The notes beneath the pieces are model-generated. The model was not told where the DNA came from. It worked only from the letters and a program-made list of their open reading frames with translations, and ran no database searches. From Kitagawia praeruptora (lineage: Eukaryota > Streptophyta > Magnoliopsida > Apiales > Apiaceae), in the NCBI GenBank assembly GCA_037693485.1, contig CM075352.1, positions 163,421,001-163,485,000 of the forward strand: a stretch of 64,000 bases of DNA, given 5' to 3'. A program made the position numbers and the translations under genes. Positions within the stretch are counted from its first letter, which is position 1. Each line of letters begins with the position of its first letter. Shown here one piece after another: positions 19,248 to 32,063 of this stretch.

Positions 19248-22200
19248 CACTACAACAAAAGTGCCATTTCCTACCACGTGTTTGGTAGGTTTTGGCCATA
19301 AATTGGTAGGAGATGAGGTAAATTCCTACCAACTGTGTTGGTGAGAATTGCTCCATTTGGAAATGATGGTTGGTAGAAAATGAGGGCTTCATTCAAAAGG
19401 GATCCCACATGCAATGTGTTTGTCCATGGCGTGGGATCAAGACAGGTCACATGACACGTCATGTGCCACGTCTGGTGATAAAAATGAATCCGGAATGTTG
19501 ACGTGTCATCCACGTGTCAAGTGGGACCAATCCACGTCATTTTTACCATGTCATTTTTGACTCTAGTCAAGACCTATTTTCTACCAAAATTTGTAGAAAA
19601 TTGGTCATTTTTGACTTTAATCAAGACCTATTTCCTACCAAAGTTGGTAGGTTTTGATGTGAGCTGAAAATTCAACTTTTTCACGATTTTTTTGGCGGGA
19701 ACTTACAAATAATAAATGACCAAATATTGGTAGGTTTTGATGTGCGCGAGAAATTAACTGTTTCACGAATTTTTTGGAAGAAACTTATTGATCAAAACCT
19801 ACCAATATTGGTAGGAAATAGGTCATTCTTGACTTTAGTCAAGACCTATTTCCTACCAAGGAAAGGTTTAGCAATTTGGTTGGTTTTATAATAGAAGTCA
19901 TTAAACATTTCTAAATTAGTTCTCATTTTTTGTAATTTGAATAGTTCTTTGAAGATGTAATTATAATTTCTTAATTCAATGATTGTGATAATGTCACAAT
20001 CATCATCTTCAAAGTTTTCATCGTTGTTGAATCGTTGGCCTTCATTCTTTCTAATTTTGTTATCTTCATCTTCGTTTTTACCATTTTCTTGGCCTCGACA
20101 CCACCATGTTCACCTTCGAGTTATAATATTGTACATAAAAGTGTAAATAGTCAATTAGTATCAATTATACACACACGTAAACAATGAATACATGTAGTTC
20201 ATAAATAGTACATGATTATAAAATATCAAATTCATTTGAAAAACAAAGAACTAATAACATAAACCATCATCAAAAAACGATTATATAAGCTAATCAAGAA
20301 GGAAAAGAATATTAAGAACACAAACACACAATAATAAATATATAAATGTGCACACATATGTTAGAAGGATAAGATTTAAACCTTGATATTTGAGATGGTT
20401 AAAGTGAAAGAGATGAAGGGGAAGTGAAAAGAGAAAAGAAAGTAGTTTGATGGAGAAGATTAAAATGAAAGTGAAAAGAGAGAGGAAATTTGCTTATAGA
20501 GGTTCAAGTCACCTGTTTCCTACCAACTGTGGTAGGTTATAAGTTTGGATGCACTTTTTGAAATTTTGGGTTTGGGAGGAATTTTTGAATATTTTGGTCT
20601 CGGTGGCATTTTTGAAATTTTCCTGAAATTAACTCTCAATTCCTACCAATATTGGTAGGTTATGGGGTTGGATGAAAATTTAGAATTTTCAAGTGTGACC
20701 GCCATTTTTGAAAATTTGGAATTGGCAGTTAGTTCAAAATTAATTTTCGTAAAAATGTAACCATTTCCTAGCAATATTGGTAGGTTTTAGCTAACTAGTA
20801 GAAGTACGCACTTTTTCCTATTTTTAGTTCAAAATTAATTTTCGTAAAAATGTGACCATTTCCTAGCAATATTGGTAGGTTTTAGCCAACTAGTAGAAGT
20901 ACGCACTTTTTCCTATTTTTATTATTTTATTTAATGATCAAAACCTACCAATATTATAACGACCTAGAAAATTTCGAATTTATAATTATTTATTTATTAT
21001 AACTTATGAGTTATATTATGTGAATATTGTTGTAATGGTGAAAAATATGTGAAGTTGTGTTTATGTGTTTATATGATGATTTGTGTGAGTTATGAAGGTC
21101 GGTGTATTTTTATTTGTATTTTTGAGGATTTAGAATATTTAAATCATGTATTTTTTATACTATGTAAATTTTATAAAATTATCGGAGGGAGTAAAAATCA
21201 TGAAATCTTTTGAAATATTTACTTTATTTATTTATTGAGTTTTTAAAATTGTTGGGTGGATTAATTTGGATGCTTGAGTATTTTAAAATGATCTTAAGAG
21301 TTTTATTGTTTTAAAAGGATTAAAACTTTGAAAATTCATATTTAATTCATTTTTGGTCCGAAAAATATTTCGAAAATACGTGGGTGATAGTAATTTTATA
21401 CTCTTTATTTTAAAATTTTAAATTTAATATTCCACCCATTTTTCTATTTAATTTTGATTTTAAGAATTTTCAGCATAGTAAATTATATAAATGCCTCTTT
21501 TAATTTTTCCCCAATTCCCCTTAAATCCCTAAATCGACATTACCCTTCCCAATTGAGTATTTTTGCAGCTGGTTTTCTCTAGAAGTCTCGAGTTCTCTCT
21601 TCTCTCTTTTCAATCTCTCTCGATGTTAATATCTCCCTCTCCTCTCTCCCCTTTCCATCAAATCTCTTCCCCGCTGCACTACCTATATATATATACACGC
21701 GTGGGTATGTGTGTTAATATGTGATGTGTGCGCTGGTGTTGTTCTTGAGGTGGGGGAGGGAGCTGCCATTCCTTCACTACTAGAAAAAGTGGATTAGACA
21801 TCGGTTTCTGACCGTTATTAAAAAAAAATCTGACTGATGTCTATGCGAGTGTAGAGAAAGGTCAAAAATTTTAGACATCGGTTTTTAGCCGTTGTCTATT
21901 ATCGACTTAGACATTAGTTTATTAAATATTTCTGATGTCTAAGCTTCATTATGTGCAGTATTTCTCTTTAAATAATCGTTTATTATGTGCATTAGATTAA
22001 CATAAACATAGAACATACAAGGTATAGGAAGACATATACATCGATTTCTTGGTAAAAACCGATGTTATATGTTCTAACAGACATCAATTGTTTAGTGAAA
22101 CCGATGTTATATAATGTTACATTGTCTAATAGACATCGATTTCTTGATAAAACCGATGTTATATATTCTAACAAACATCGTTTTTTATCCATTTTCATTG

Positions 22201-22536
22201 TAATGTTTAACATATTACATCAGTTTTTTAAAAATAATTGATGTATTAGCTTTACTTGGACATTGCTGTATTTGTTAAAAACCGATGTCTCTTGTTCAGG
22301 TTTTAGTATGTAGTATTCTTTTTATATGCACCAAAAACACACAAATCAAACCAAAACACTAAAATAAGAAAACAGTTACAAGCACTTGCCATTTACCAAA
22401 CACAAAAACATTCGATCTTTACATCAACACAAAACATCCAACATACAATTCATATCCTCTCTAAAGTATGCCACAGCCACAAAGGAAAGAAAATAAAATG
22501 AAAAATATTTATCAAGAGCAAAAGTATGATTAATAC

Positions 22537-22667
22537 ATTTGGAAGAGGAACAGGAGCAGATCTTGGAGGAGGTCGGTAGGAAGATTTAGCTGGTGCTTCT
22601 TTTCTAGGAATAGGTTTTGGCTTGTGTTCTGACTCTGAGTTATTCCTTTCCAAACCAGAGCTTCCAT
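22537..22667 (-). pseudogene. captured exon, Pro-rich, source unknown
   Basis: Bounded by a TTGTAG acceptor and a GT donor. Encodes a basic, proline-rich stretch (PKPIPRKEAPAKSS and PPPRSAPVPLP). A small exon just upstream on the same strand (about 22754-22785) reads YVNAVKWDPTG, the wording of a WD40 repeat such as in TBL1/HOS15-type proteins, and may be unrelated. A further exon-like piece at about 23250-23318 reads GIGFLQFKLGNAANAAML. None can be assigned with confidence. Confidence 0.35.
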
Positions 22668-23687
22668 CTACAACCAATAAATTTTAAAGATCAGAAATAA
22701 ACGAGAAAAATTACAACACTGAAAATTACAACACGCAAAATAGAAAGAAACTGACCAGTAGGATCCCACTTGACTGCATTCACATAGCTATTGAGAAGAA
22801 AGAAAATAGAAAGGAATCCCATGACAATTATTAGATCATATAGAACCGAAAGAAGTGAGATCTCTTTATAGATTTTGAGCAAGTCAGTTTACATGAACGT
22901 AGCAACAAGTTTACGAGGTTCTATAAAACAACCTGTAGCCAGTATTGTACCCTTACTCTATAGACTAAAGATGTGATAAGAACAAGACTAAGTTAATTAT
23001 GGATGCGTCAAAAAATATACAGGAATGTCAAAAGTATACTTCCTTCCTGTGATACTTAATATATAAGTCGACCAGGATTTTACAAGCTGAAACGGGAAAA
23101 AAGAGAACTTTGTTAATTGCATTTATATCATAGCCAATAATGAGCTGTAACTAACAGAAAGGTATATGACTTGAAATCTAACACAACTAGAAGATAATTT
23201 GGTACCTAATTTTAAATCAACCATGATAAGTACAAGAAGCTTGCATTTAAACCAAAATGCCAACATTGCGGCATTTGCCGCATTTCCAAGCTTAAATTGA
23301 AGAAATCCAATGCCCTGGACGAAAAAAGAAATCAGCATAGGAGCACCTTATTCAAATCATAGTTTCAACATGAACCATCCTAAACAAATAGGGTAAAATC
23401 ATTTTTGATGCAAACAGTATAGGCATTCAGATTTTTTAACATCTTAATCGTGTAACATGAACTAGAACAATGAGAAACAGGCACATGCAAATGAAATACT
23501 GACTATAAATCTCATCAAGAATTCCCATGCCTATTTTTCAACTTAACTCAGTAATTAGCATATACTAAGTCATGATTGCACAAACACTAAGTTACTTAAA
23601 ACAAATGCTAGATTCTACTTAATTAGCCAGAAAAACAATGCTAGATTCTACATAATTCATGAATTTTTAAATTACAGAATGACTTAC

Positions 23688-23771
23688 ATTTGACTTGTTC
23701 TTTTTTGCATGATGCTGCCCACCATTTGCTTCCCGAACCATCGATAACTCCACTCCCTTGGAAATCAACTG
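23688..23771 (-). pseudogene. polygalacturonase gene fragment
   Basis: The minus strand reads VDFQGSGVIDGSGSKWWAA followed by SCKKNKSN, ending at a GTAAGT donor. This is the conserved N-terminal strand region of plant polygalacturonases (pectin-degrading, cell wall, GH28), including the GSG.IDG..S.WW pattern. The catalytic Asp motifs (NTD, DD) and the RIK motif are not present, so it is only a fragment, located between the UAP56 piece and the unassigned exons in the same direction. Confidence 0.6.
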
Positions 23772-24930
23772 CCTTCATTTAACCTAGTCATTTGGTGCTA
23801 GAATGGTTCCTTTAACATGTACACTAATTATATTAATAGCTTCTCTTGGAAAATAAAGACAATTATCACATTTTTTTTATACATATACTTATGACTATAA
23901 CACTTAAAAAAGACAACAAGAACATTTTAAATTTTATGAAATATACACAGATTAATATTTATTTTCCATCAACTCCATTTACTTTGCCTAAATGACATCC
24001 TAACAGCCTTAAATAATCTCTAAAATTCAGTAACAAATTTAGAGAAAGTGAAAGAAATATTATGACATGAAAGATTCACCTGAACAACCAATCTATTGTC
24101 GTAAGGCCCTCTGAATCTAGTTCAGATGCCACTAGCCAAAGCATCAATTTAAATAAAGTTAACTAGGATTCATCCAGTGAAGACTAAAACCTGTGACGCA
24201 AAGTACTATAAGAGTTGTATTTACCTGAAATAAGAAAATAGAAGGCACACGACTATTAATTAATATATGTATAGGTATAGCATTAATTGTAAATTGTAAA
24301 CAATGAATCTAAATATTATACCATACACACCAACAACATTTATTTAGTTATATACACACAAACAGTTGTATTTACCTGAAATAGGAAAATAGAAGGTGCA
24401 CGACTATTAATAGATGTATAGGTATAGCATTAATTGTAAATTGTAAACAAAGAATCTAAATATTTATTAGTTTTAAAAAATTCTGTCCACTAATTAACAA
24501 GCATAATGAAAAAATTGCTACATTAGTAGATTATTCAAATATATGTTGCTCTTGTTTTGCCTCTATTAAGGCCTGTCAAGCACTTTCATTATGTTAAATA
24601 ACTAAACTCATGTGACAAGGTATTACGTTGTTATATGTACCAAATATTGTAATAGAAGGTTGTAAGTAGGAACTTCCATATTCTAAGAAATTACATACAA
24701 ATTCTACTGAGCAAGCAACTGAGACGAACAAAACAGTTCCTCATATCAAATTGCAATTACAATAAACTTTACACTAACCAATATAATTCTTTGAGTTCCG
24801 ATAATTATTAACCCAAATTATTAACCCTAAAAGATCGCAAGCAGGCAAAAACAAAAAGTTTAAAAAAGCACATAATACAAGAGCAGCTTATAAACTCGAG
24901 TCATTAAAGATCCAAGAAATCAAATCTTGC

Positions 24931-25277
24931 CTTCCGAAGGATGTTCAAAACCGGAATCCACGAAGGCTCGGAGAAGCTCCGGCTTCAACAAGAAGTCTCT
25001 GAATCCCAAAGCTATGAATACCAACATAACCTCTACACAAACAAAACAATAAACAATCAATTAAATTCAAAACAAACACTAATTCAACTTTCAAAGCAAT
25101 AATAAGTAAACAAACATAAAAAAAACAGATAGTTAAGAGAGTAAAAAAACAAGAAGTTACTTTTTGACGGTATCACCACCGGCCTTAGCAGTGACGGAGT
25201 AGGGGGCTTTTTTCGTCTTCTTCCTCGTAATCGATGAGCTCCTCTTCATAAGCGTCGTTGTCTTTAATCTCTCCCAT
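24931..25277 (-). pseudogene. UAP56/RH15-RH56 helicase gene, first two exons
   Basis: Exon 1 (25277-25161) begins MGEIKDNDAYEEEL and IDYEEEDEK, then after a one-base change in an A run reads APYSVTAKAGGDTVK. Exon 2 (25032-24931) reads GYVGIHS, then after a one-base insertion FLLKPELLRAFVDSGFEHPS. The splice phase between them (AA|A) is preserved. This is the N terminus of the plant DEAD-box mRNA export helicase UAP56, just before its Q motif; the helicase core is missing. The donor after exon 2 reads GC instead of GT. About 340 bp to the right (to about 25620) look like the captured leader and promoter. Confidence 0.85.
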
Positions 25278-28200
25278 TATATGATTCTACAAATTGACAG
25301 AGAGAGAGAGAGAGAGATTTAAGCTAGTTAATTGAATTGAAAAAGATGAGAGAGTGTAATTACAAAGTTGATTTTCTATCACCATCTTGCGTTGTGGAGA
25401 GAAAACGCGGCTCCGCTACAAAAACACAAATGGGGGGAGTTTTGAACCTTCACGTAGTAGATGAAAAAATCAATTTACAGCGGAGAATTGGGGGTTAGAT
25501 TCGAGTTGAAGAAATCGATTGAAGAAATCGAGCTAAAAAGGTACTAATTGAAGCTAGGGTTCTTGAGGGTTCTGGAAAAGGGGGAGGCGGAGGAGAGTTT
25601 GTGAGAGAGTTGTGTTTTTGTTTTAGGTTTTGGTTTTGTTTTTTATGTTTTCTTTTTTAGAGTTTTGATTTTTGTTTTATGTTTAGCTAAGGCGGGGAGT
25701 GAAAATTTTTATAAGGTGGGAAGTGAAATTTTGTAAGGGAGGAATTTTGTTAAGCGGGGGAAGGAGAAAGGGCTTAGCCCGCGAATTTTTTTTAAAGGCA
25801 TCTATTATTACATCACTAGGAAACAAAACAGATGTCTACATAACCAAAGACATCGGTTTTAATACAACCGATGTAATATAGACTTTTTACGTCGGTGGCA
25901 ATTCTAACTGATGTCTAAAGTGTGATGTCTAATCCACTTTTTCTAGTAGTGCTTGGAGTGTGTGTGTATGTATAGCTGGGTACCGTATGTATAGGCGGTG
26001 AAATCGCTGTGTTAAACCGGAGCTCTCAGTCGTGTTTTGGTTCGAATTGGAGTGCAGAGGTCTGTGGGTTCGTTGTGTTGCTCCGATTGTCGACACGGGC
26101 AGAGGTGGTTCGACTGGGTATGTAAGATTATGTGTGAGTGTGTGTGTTTATGTGTAGTTCATGTATATGTATTGGATATATAAGTTATTAATATTCTGCT
26201 CTGTATATCCATTCGTTTTGTTAGCTGCTAATGTCAGATTTGAAAACAAATTACATATTCAGAATCCTTGCGGAAAAATACATGGAATACACTTTTGAAT
26301 CATGTAAATCAGATTAAAAATGAGTGGGTTATAGCCGGTCAAAGTTAGGCCATTAGAGTTGACTTCGAGAATTTATAGTTAAATCTTCATTTTCGAAATT
26401 GGATTCGAGTTTTTGGAAAATGTTAGTTATTATTTTTCGGGAGTCCAAATTGGGATTTTTGGAGAATATTAGAGTATTAATAATTTGGATTATTGTTGGA
26501 TTTAATTGTGAGATGTATGTGTTAATTTTGATAATTGGAGTATATTGTAGTAATTTAATTGGATTTAAATTATGAGTCTAATGTGATAATTTTCGTAATT
26601 AGCTTAGTAGTGTTAATTACAAATATCATTTGGATTTCCGTTATTTAATTCGGAGAGCATGATTGTTAATTATAATTGTGGAGAAAGATGTGAGTCTGTA
26701 ATATGTCGGATTAGTATTTGTTAATTGCTAATTATTATTGTCGAATATTATATGTTAAGAATTATTTGAGTTGGCTAATTATAGTTACCTTGTGCTAAAT
26801 GATTGTTAGTACTAATTGTTATATGTCGTATATTGCTGGAGTTATATGATGTACTAATTGTAAATGGTGATGTTGGCATTAATTGTGGAGTTTATACGAG
26901 TTGACTAAATGGTAAATGTTTATGTGCTAAATCGTAAATGGTATAAATCAAGTCTTAGTATTTGTTGAATGTATAATCGTCAATTACTTGGTGTTGGTAA
27001 GTATGGGAATACGTGATACATGTTAAATGTTAGAATTTTATAATAATTAGAATTGTGCTAGGGGTTATGAGAAGATCACAAGTTTTTAAATGTCAATGTT
27101 TAAAGGACTTGTGTAATTCTTTTCGACTAATCCCTAGGGCTTACGTATATCCATGATTATCTATCACAAGTATAATTAATATGCTTGAGTGATGTGATCA
27201 TCGATATAGCGTAAGTAATAGTTAGTGCTAGGGGTTGTTCCCTAGGGCTTACGAACATCAATGTTTGTTTGTCATGTGTATCATCAAAATGCGTGAGAAA
27301 TACGATCATTGGTGTAGCGTAAGTAGTAGTGTAAATCATTATGTGCTAGGTGCCGCATGTCTGGGCGGGTACTTTTCTTACTTGTTTACTTTTATGTTGC
27401 TGCAAGTTGAGGCAACTTTATTTTTGTAAAAACAGGGTTGAATTGTTTTGATTGATATTGAGGGGTTGTGCCCATAGTCCGATAAACAAATACTTCATGC
27501 CGAAATTTTCTAAAAATCCCCGGCCTGCAAATTTTTTTAAAAGTCTATTTGACTTATTTAATTTCAATACTGGAAGGTGCGTTATGATTACTAATGGTTT
27601 AAGTATATGTATCAGTGGATTATTTTGAGAATATATCAGGGTTTTAATATTAAATGGTTGTGTTGTTTTGAAATGGTTATGTGATGTGTTTATGTGACTT
27701 AGTTGATTATAGTAAGACTATTCTGTGAATATGAATGAATATGTCTATATGTATTATATATGTAAGCGTTATAGGACGCGCATGGGTAAAATAAAGCAAA
27801 CGATAAGGTTTTGCTTGAATTAGTACTGAAACCGTATTTGATCTTGTAAAGGTTCGAGTAAGAAACTTGGCTAAGAGCAGTGCGGGTAAACGGAAAGCCG
27901 AACAGAGGAATAATTATCAAGTCAACGGGTGTGCTGGCGTGGAGTTGGTAAGGTACGAAAGAAAGATAGAAATAGAGCCGAGTAAGAAGACCAACACGAA
28001 AAGTGTGGAGGCTAGCGAGAAGTTGAGTTAGAGATCCCGGATTAGGATCGAGAACTCCGTATGTTGAGGCAAGTGTTTGCTCTTCACTTATCTTTCAAGT
28101 GATGCAATTTATTTCTTTTTGTCGTTTAAGATAGTTTGGTCAAATACGTTTAGAAAATGATATACTTCTTCAGTTAGCGTGAAAATGTTTATGTTCCCCA

Positions 28201-28975
28201 ACCATGGTTCAAATACCAAATTTTCAAAGGATCTTACCAATAACCTTCTTCGCAAAATATTTACTCATGGTATGTCATTGGATTCCTCAATGGAATTCCA
28301 TTTCTTATATTTTCTTTGAAAATGTTTGAGGGATTTTCTAAATAGAGAGAATCCAAGTTTTAAATCCCCATAAATACCTGTTAATGGAATTCTTGATTTT
28401 TAGCATATTTCCACTAATGAATTCCCTTTTTGAAAATGTTTTCTCTAAACTGAACCGCTATTACTCACCCTGAAATTATTTTTGCTAATAATTGTTTGTA
28501 AACGACTTTATTCACTTATGTGAACTCAAACCTTTCAATGTGTTGTAAAAAATTTATTAAACGCGCTGAGCTTGATTATGCCCCTGCTCCAACTTAAAAT
28601 TTTACTTGTGGATAATCTTGTTGCACTTTATATCTTTTATTGTTGACCAATTCGATTCTCACTTAATGGAGCTATTGATGTTATGTCCCCAAATTACTTA
28701 TATCTATTTTGTCGATATGGATTCAAAGTATTGTTCTCTGTATTCTCCACCCCACTTCTTATCGAACTTGTCTGTATTTATTAAAGATCTTGACTAGTTT
28801 GTTATTCCCCTGTATCGTATCGAACTTGTCGATACTAGCAGATATTGTTGCTCCCTCATTGACTCTAAATCATGAGTTGTTGTTCTGGACGTGAGTTCCA
28901 GTTGTTGGATTATCAAGGGTGTCGATTGTCCCGACACCTATTGTGGTTGATATAGAATTGGAAATATTTTTAAAA

Positions 28976-29033
28976 CAGATGTCCCTTCGGGGAGACCATA
29001 TTATGGTCAACAGATGTCCCTTCGGGGAGACCA
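28976..29033. repeat. 35 bp-period tandem repeat in LARD LTR
   Basis: CAGATGTCCCTTCGGGGAGA occurs at 28976 and 29011, and again twice in the right LTR (about 63022-63080). Conserved in both LTRs, so it predates insertion. Confidence 0.8.
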
Positions 29034-29808
29034 GATTAATGGCCAGAAGTTAAGGCCAATGTGTGCCATGGATCCAATTAAGGACATTGCTGTGTGCGTT
29101 TGTCCGGGGTTAGTGCGTGACTGATCAGCAGCCTAACCTTGATGTTTATTTTTAAATAAATAAAAATTCCAATTTTATCTATACTCTGAGATTGAGATGT
29201 TCAGTTCTTGACTACTTGGAAGTCTGTTTTAATAATATTTTGATATCGGAATTCTCATCAGTTCTAGTTTCTGATGCACTTTATGAATGGTGAATTGTTG
29301 GCCCTCGTGGCAGTCTAAAAGTTGATATAATTGTTTCCTTCATAGAATGATATGGAATCCCCTTGTTTAGCAGATTTGTCATCATTATTGGAATTGTTAT
29401 CTTTGTTGCACTTGCTGAGCATTGTTGGCTCACTCTTGCTTTTGTTTGTTTTCTCCAGTTAATAGAGAAGTTTGGTAAACCTAGTAAGTGGACAATTGGT
29501 ATTAATCTCCGGGCAGCAAGAAGGGACGTTCGAGTTGTGGACTTCCTCAAATAGTGGTTTGGGAAATTGCCAAGGTTGGAAATGAAGTTAGATAGTGGTT
29601 TTGTATATTCACAGAATTGTATAGTATGTTATTTCTGAGATTGAGTTGTAATATAGTAATTTGATAGTTTGTTTCACACCATAACCTGTATGCGATCTTG
29701 GAAAAAGGGGTTTTTATTGTTTAATGTTGTTTATATTCAGAGTTGTATATTGTTGATTATGGTTGGTGGCCCCAAATCTGTACCCCGGATTTTGGGACTG
29801 TTACAAGT

Positions 29809-29820
29809 TGGTATCAGAGC
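29809..29820 (+). other. LARD primer binding site (initiator Met tRNA type)
   Basis: TGGTATCAGAGC starts three bases after the 5' LTR end (GTTACA). This is the standard plant retrotransposon primer site and fixes the LTR border and the plus orientation. Confidence 0.9.
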
Positions 29821-31388
29821 TACAGGTTATGGTCACTGAAACAGATCAGGAGGGTTAAGGTACGCGTATAAGATAGGCGTCGATAGAATGGTTTAGGATA
29901 AGGATCGCGTTAGGATACTTCGGCAAGCGTCGCGACGTTAATCGGCCCTTCGGCATATCGCGCGAGTAGAAGTTCGAATCTTTTAAGGATTGAGCTATTA
30001 GCAAAACAGCGAACCCGAAGCGGCCTAAGCTAAGTGGGCAGCTGGAGTTATCAGTTTGGGAGACGTTATCTCGAGATTTTCGTGTAGAATTTAGGGCACC
30101 CTACGAGATTAGCTTCGATTCGAACGTTTCGGAGATAGTACGAGAAGGTTAAGAATGTGAAGTGAGAAGCGAGTATTAGCAAGGATGGAAGGTTAAGCAT
30201 AGTTGTGCACCCCTAATTATTAATTCGTTCAAAGTTATTACCTGAAGAAATTTCCTATTCTTTCTTTGAATTGTTGTAAATTAATTCCCGGTTAGCATCG
30301 TTGCTGAGGCATTCGTTGCGCAGTGACGGTTCAAAAATCGGGAATGAATTGAGATCTTCTTATTTATTCAACTCATTATTGTCAGGCCGGTTTGGCAGCT
30401 AAGTATAGTAGTGCTTAGTCGACAAGAGTGAGACTGAATAATTAGGAATTTCTTAAATGTTTGCCTAATCAGTAGTTGATGCTACAGTTGAAAAGTCTAA
30501 TACCCATCAATTGATGATGAGTTCGTACATCAAATTTATTTGAATTCAATTCCATTCTTTTAGAAATATTTATATTTCCAGATGATACCTGATCCATTTT
30601 ACAGAAAGATTTTTGAAACTCTTGAATCCTTTCCATTATCTTGAATATTTGATTTCTCTGTTCCAGCTGAGATGAACAACCTATGCAGATAGGGGATTCA
30701 GGGACATCTTATCTTTGTGATAGAAGTCCAGTGGGACGCCTCTGCTTGTGTTTGTCATGAAAGTACTAAGGACTGGCCATCCTTATGTACTATGGTGGTT
30801 AACCAAGTGACAAATGCAACCTGTAAATAGTTCAAAGATCATATTGATCTCTCGGATAAATTCCTTTATAAAAAAAAAAGTTTTGTCAAATAAACTCAGT
30901 GTATATTCATACTTGATGCCCCATTCATTTGATTGACTTCTTTTGTCAGAAATTTGATGTTTTCAAAAATTCCTAATGATGAAGAAATGCGAAGATGGGC
31001 GTGACGACGTCTTAAAAGAGAGAAACTACAGCTGCATGGACACCGAAGTGGGTATGCAAGTTTAAGAATTTGTGGTTGAGACAGATATGTCATGTCAATT
31101 GGAATAAATATCGCTTCGAGAAATCATGAACAAGAGTGGAGGCTAATGAGAGATGGATAAAGGAAATATGGTAGTGAATAAGAGGCCATGGTTGTAAATG
31201 ATGATTAAAAAAAAAATGGAAACGGAGATATTGGATATAAGTTGTACAATGCTGACGGAAGATGATTGTAAACATCTTTTGTATGGCAGAAGTAGTAAAC
31301 GGAATGTCATAAGAATTTGAATGTTTTAAATCAGTCGTTAGACCTAAGATTTTAGAATCAAGAAGGCTAACTTGAGTAAATTAGAGTG
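29821..31388 (+). other. LARD internal domain, left part, non-coding
   Basis: About 1.6 kb between primer site and copia insertion. Stops in all frames; no gag or pol motif. Probably leader and packaging sequence. Confidence 0.7.
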
Positions 31389-31393
31389 AAGCG

Positions 31394-31909
31394 TGTTAGT
31401 TCGAATACACAATAGATAATCAAATACTGTATGAGTAACTTAACAAGAACACACTGTTTAATACTTAAAAACTGTTTGGAATTAACAATTCCTCTCTCAG
31501 TGATGTAAAATATCACAGAGAGCTGCTTAGGTTACAATCAATGAATTTCTCAATGTTCGATACCCTTCTAGGGTTAACCTAACTGTATTTATAAAACATA
31601 CAGCTTCGTACAATCAGTAATTGATTCTCCTATAATTAAGCTATACAATTGATATCAATCACGATTGCTTCAAATCTTCCAAGTCAACTCAATCTCTTTG
31701 ACAGCTTTCCAATCTTCAAAGATATTGCTTCCATATTTATCTTGTATCAATCTTCAAATACTGTTGACTCTTCAGACAATACCACTACAGAGTTTAACAA
31801 TCTCTGTTGCGCTTCCAGTCAGTGTTTAACTAAACTCTGACTGCTTCCAGCTAAACTCTGTTTTGTCACTATAGCTTCCAAACACTGTTCTCATCAATCA
31901 TTTCTAACA
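31394..31909 (-). repeat. copia 3' LTR
   Basis: 516 bp, same length as the other LTR. A TATA box (minus strand TATAAATA) lies at 31586-31593. The outer side has TSD AAGCG, the inner side the purine tract. Confidence 0.93.
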
Positions 31910-31920
31910 ATCTCCCCCAA
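31910..31920 (-). other. copia polypurine tract
   Basis: The minus strand reads TTGGGGGAGAT immediately before the 3' LTR; it primes plus-strand synthesis. Confidence 0.8.
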
Positions 31921-32063
31921 CTTGTCCATTAGCAAGAATGTACAAGTTTACAGTAAATGATGATGTCAAAACAAATACAAAGTTTTACAGTGTCTAACAT
32001 TCAAACAGAGTTTAAGCTTTTACTCAACAAATTCTACAGAAAATAAGAAAATCCTTACAGACT

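Larger units (their letters stand above)
21775..25951. mobile_element. CACTA-C, non-autonomous, carrying gene fragments
   Basis: Termini are CACTACTAGAAAAAGTGG and its inverse, perfect over 28 bp, with the 3 bp target duplication CTT (21772-21774 and 25952-25954). The other LARD LTR (near 60007) has the uninterrupted site, which proves the insertion. ACATCGGTTTT/AACCGATGT subterminal motifs fill 21790-22300 and 25800-25930. There is no transposase; the 3.5 kb interior holds minus-strand exon fragments of several host genes. Confidence 0.95.
20955..29805 (+). repeat. LARD 5' LTR, interrupted by CACTA-C
   Basis: Aligns with 59191-63538 on both sides of CACTA-C (21775-25951). It contains a TATA-rich stretch near 21685, a tandemly repeated block near 27120-27330 (CCCTAGGGCTTACG), and 312 bp (about 29381-29692) that the right LTR lacks. 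No reading frame is credited in it. Confidence 0.88.

Noticed and set aside
22754..22785. WD40 gene fragment in CACTA-C as a firm call
   Set aside because: Only about ten residues (YVNAVKWDPTG) match the pattern; too short to name a source gene.
27157..28894. Several 60-73 codon frames in the LARD LTR
   Set aside because: Lie inside a non-coding LTR, differ between the two LTRs, and have no recognisable domain.
20955..29805. Interpretation of the 20955/59191 repeat as a host segmental duplication
   Set aside because: 5 bp target duplication, primer binding site and purine tract at the inner borders show these are LTRs.
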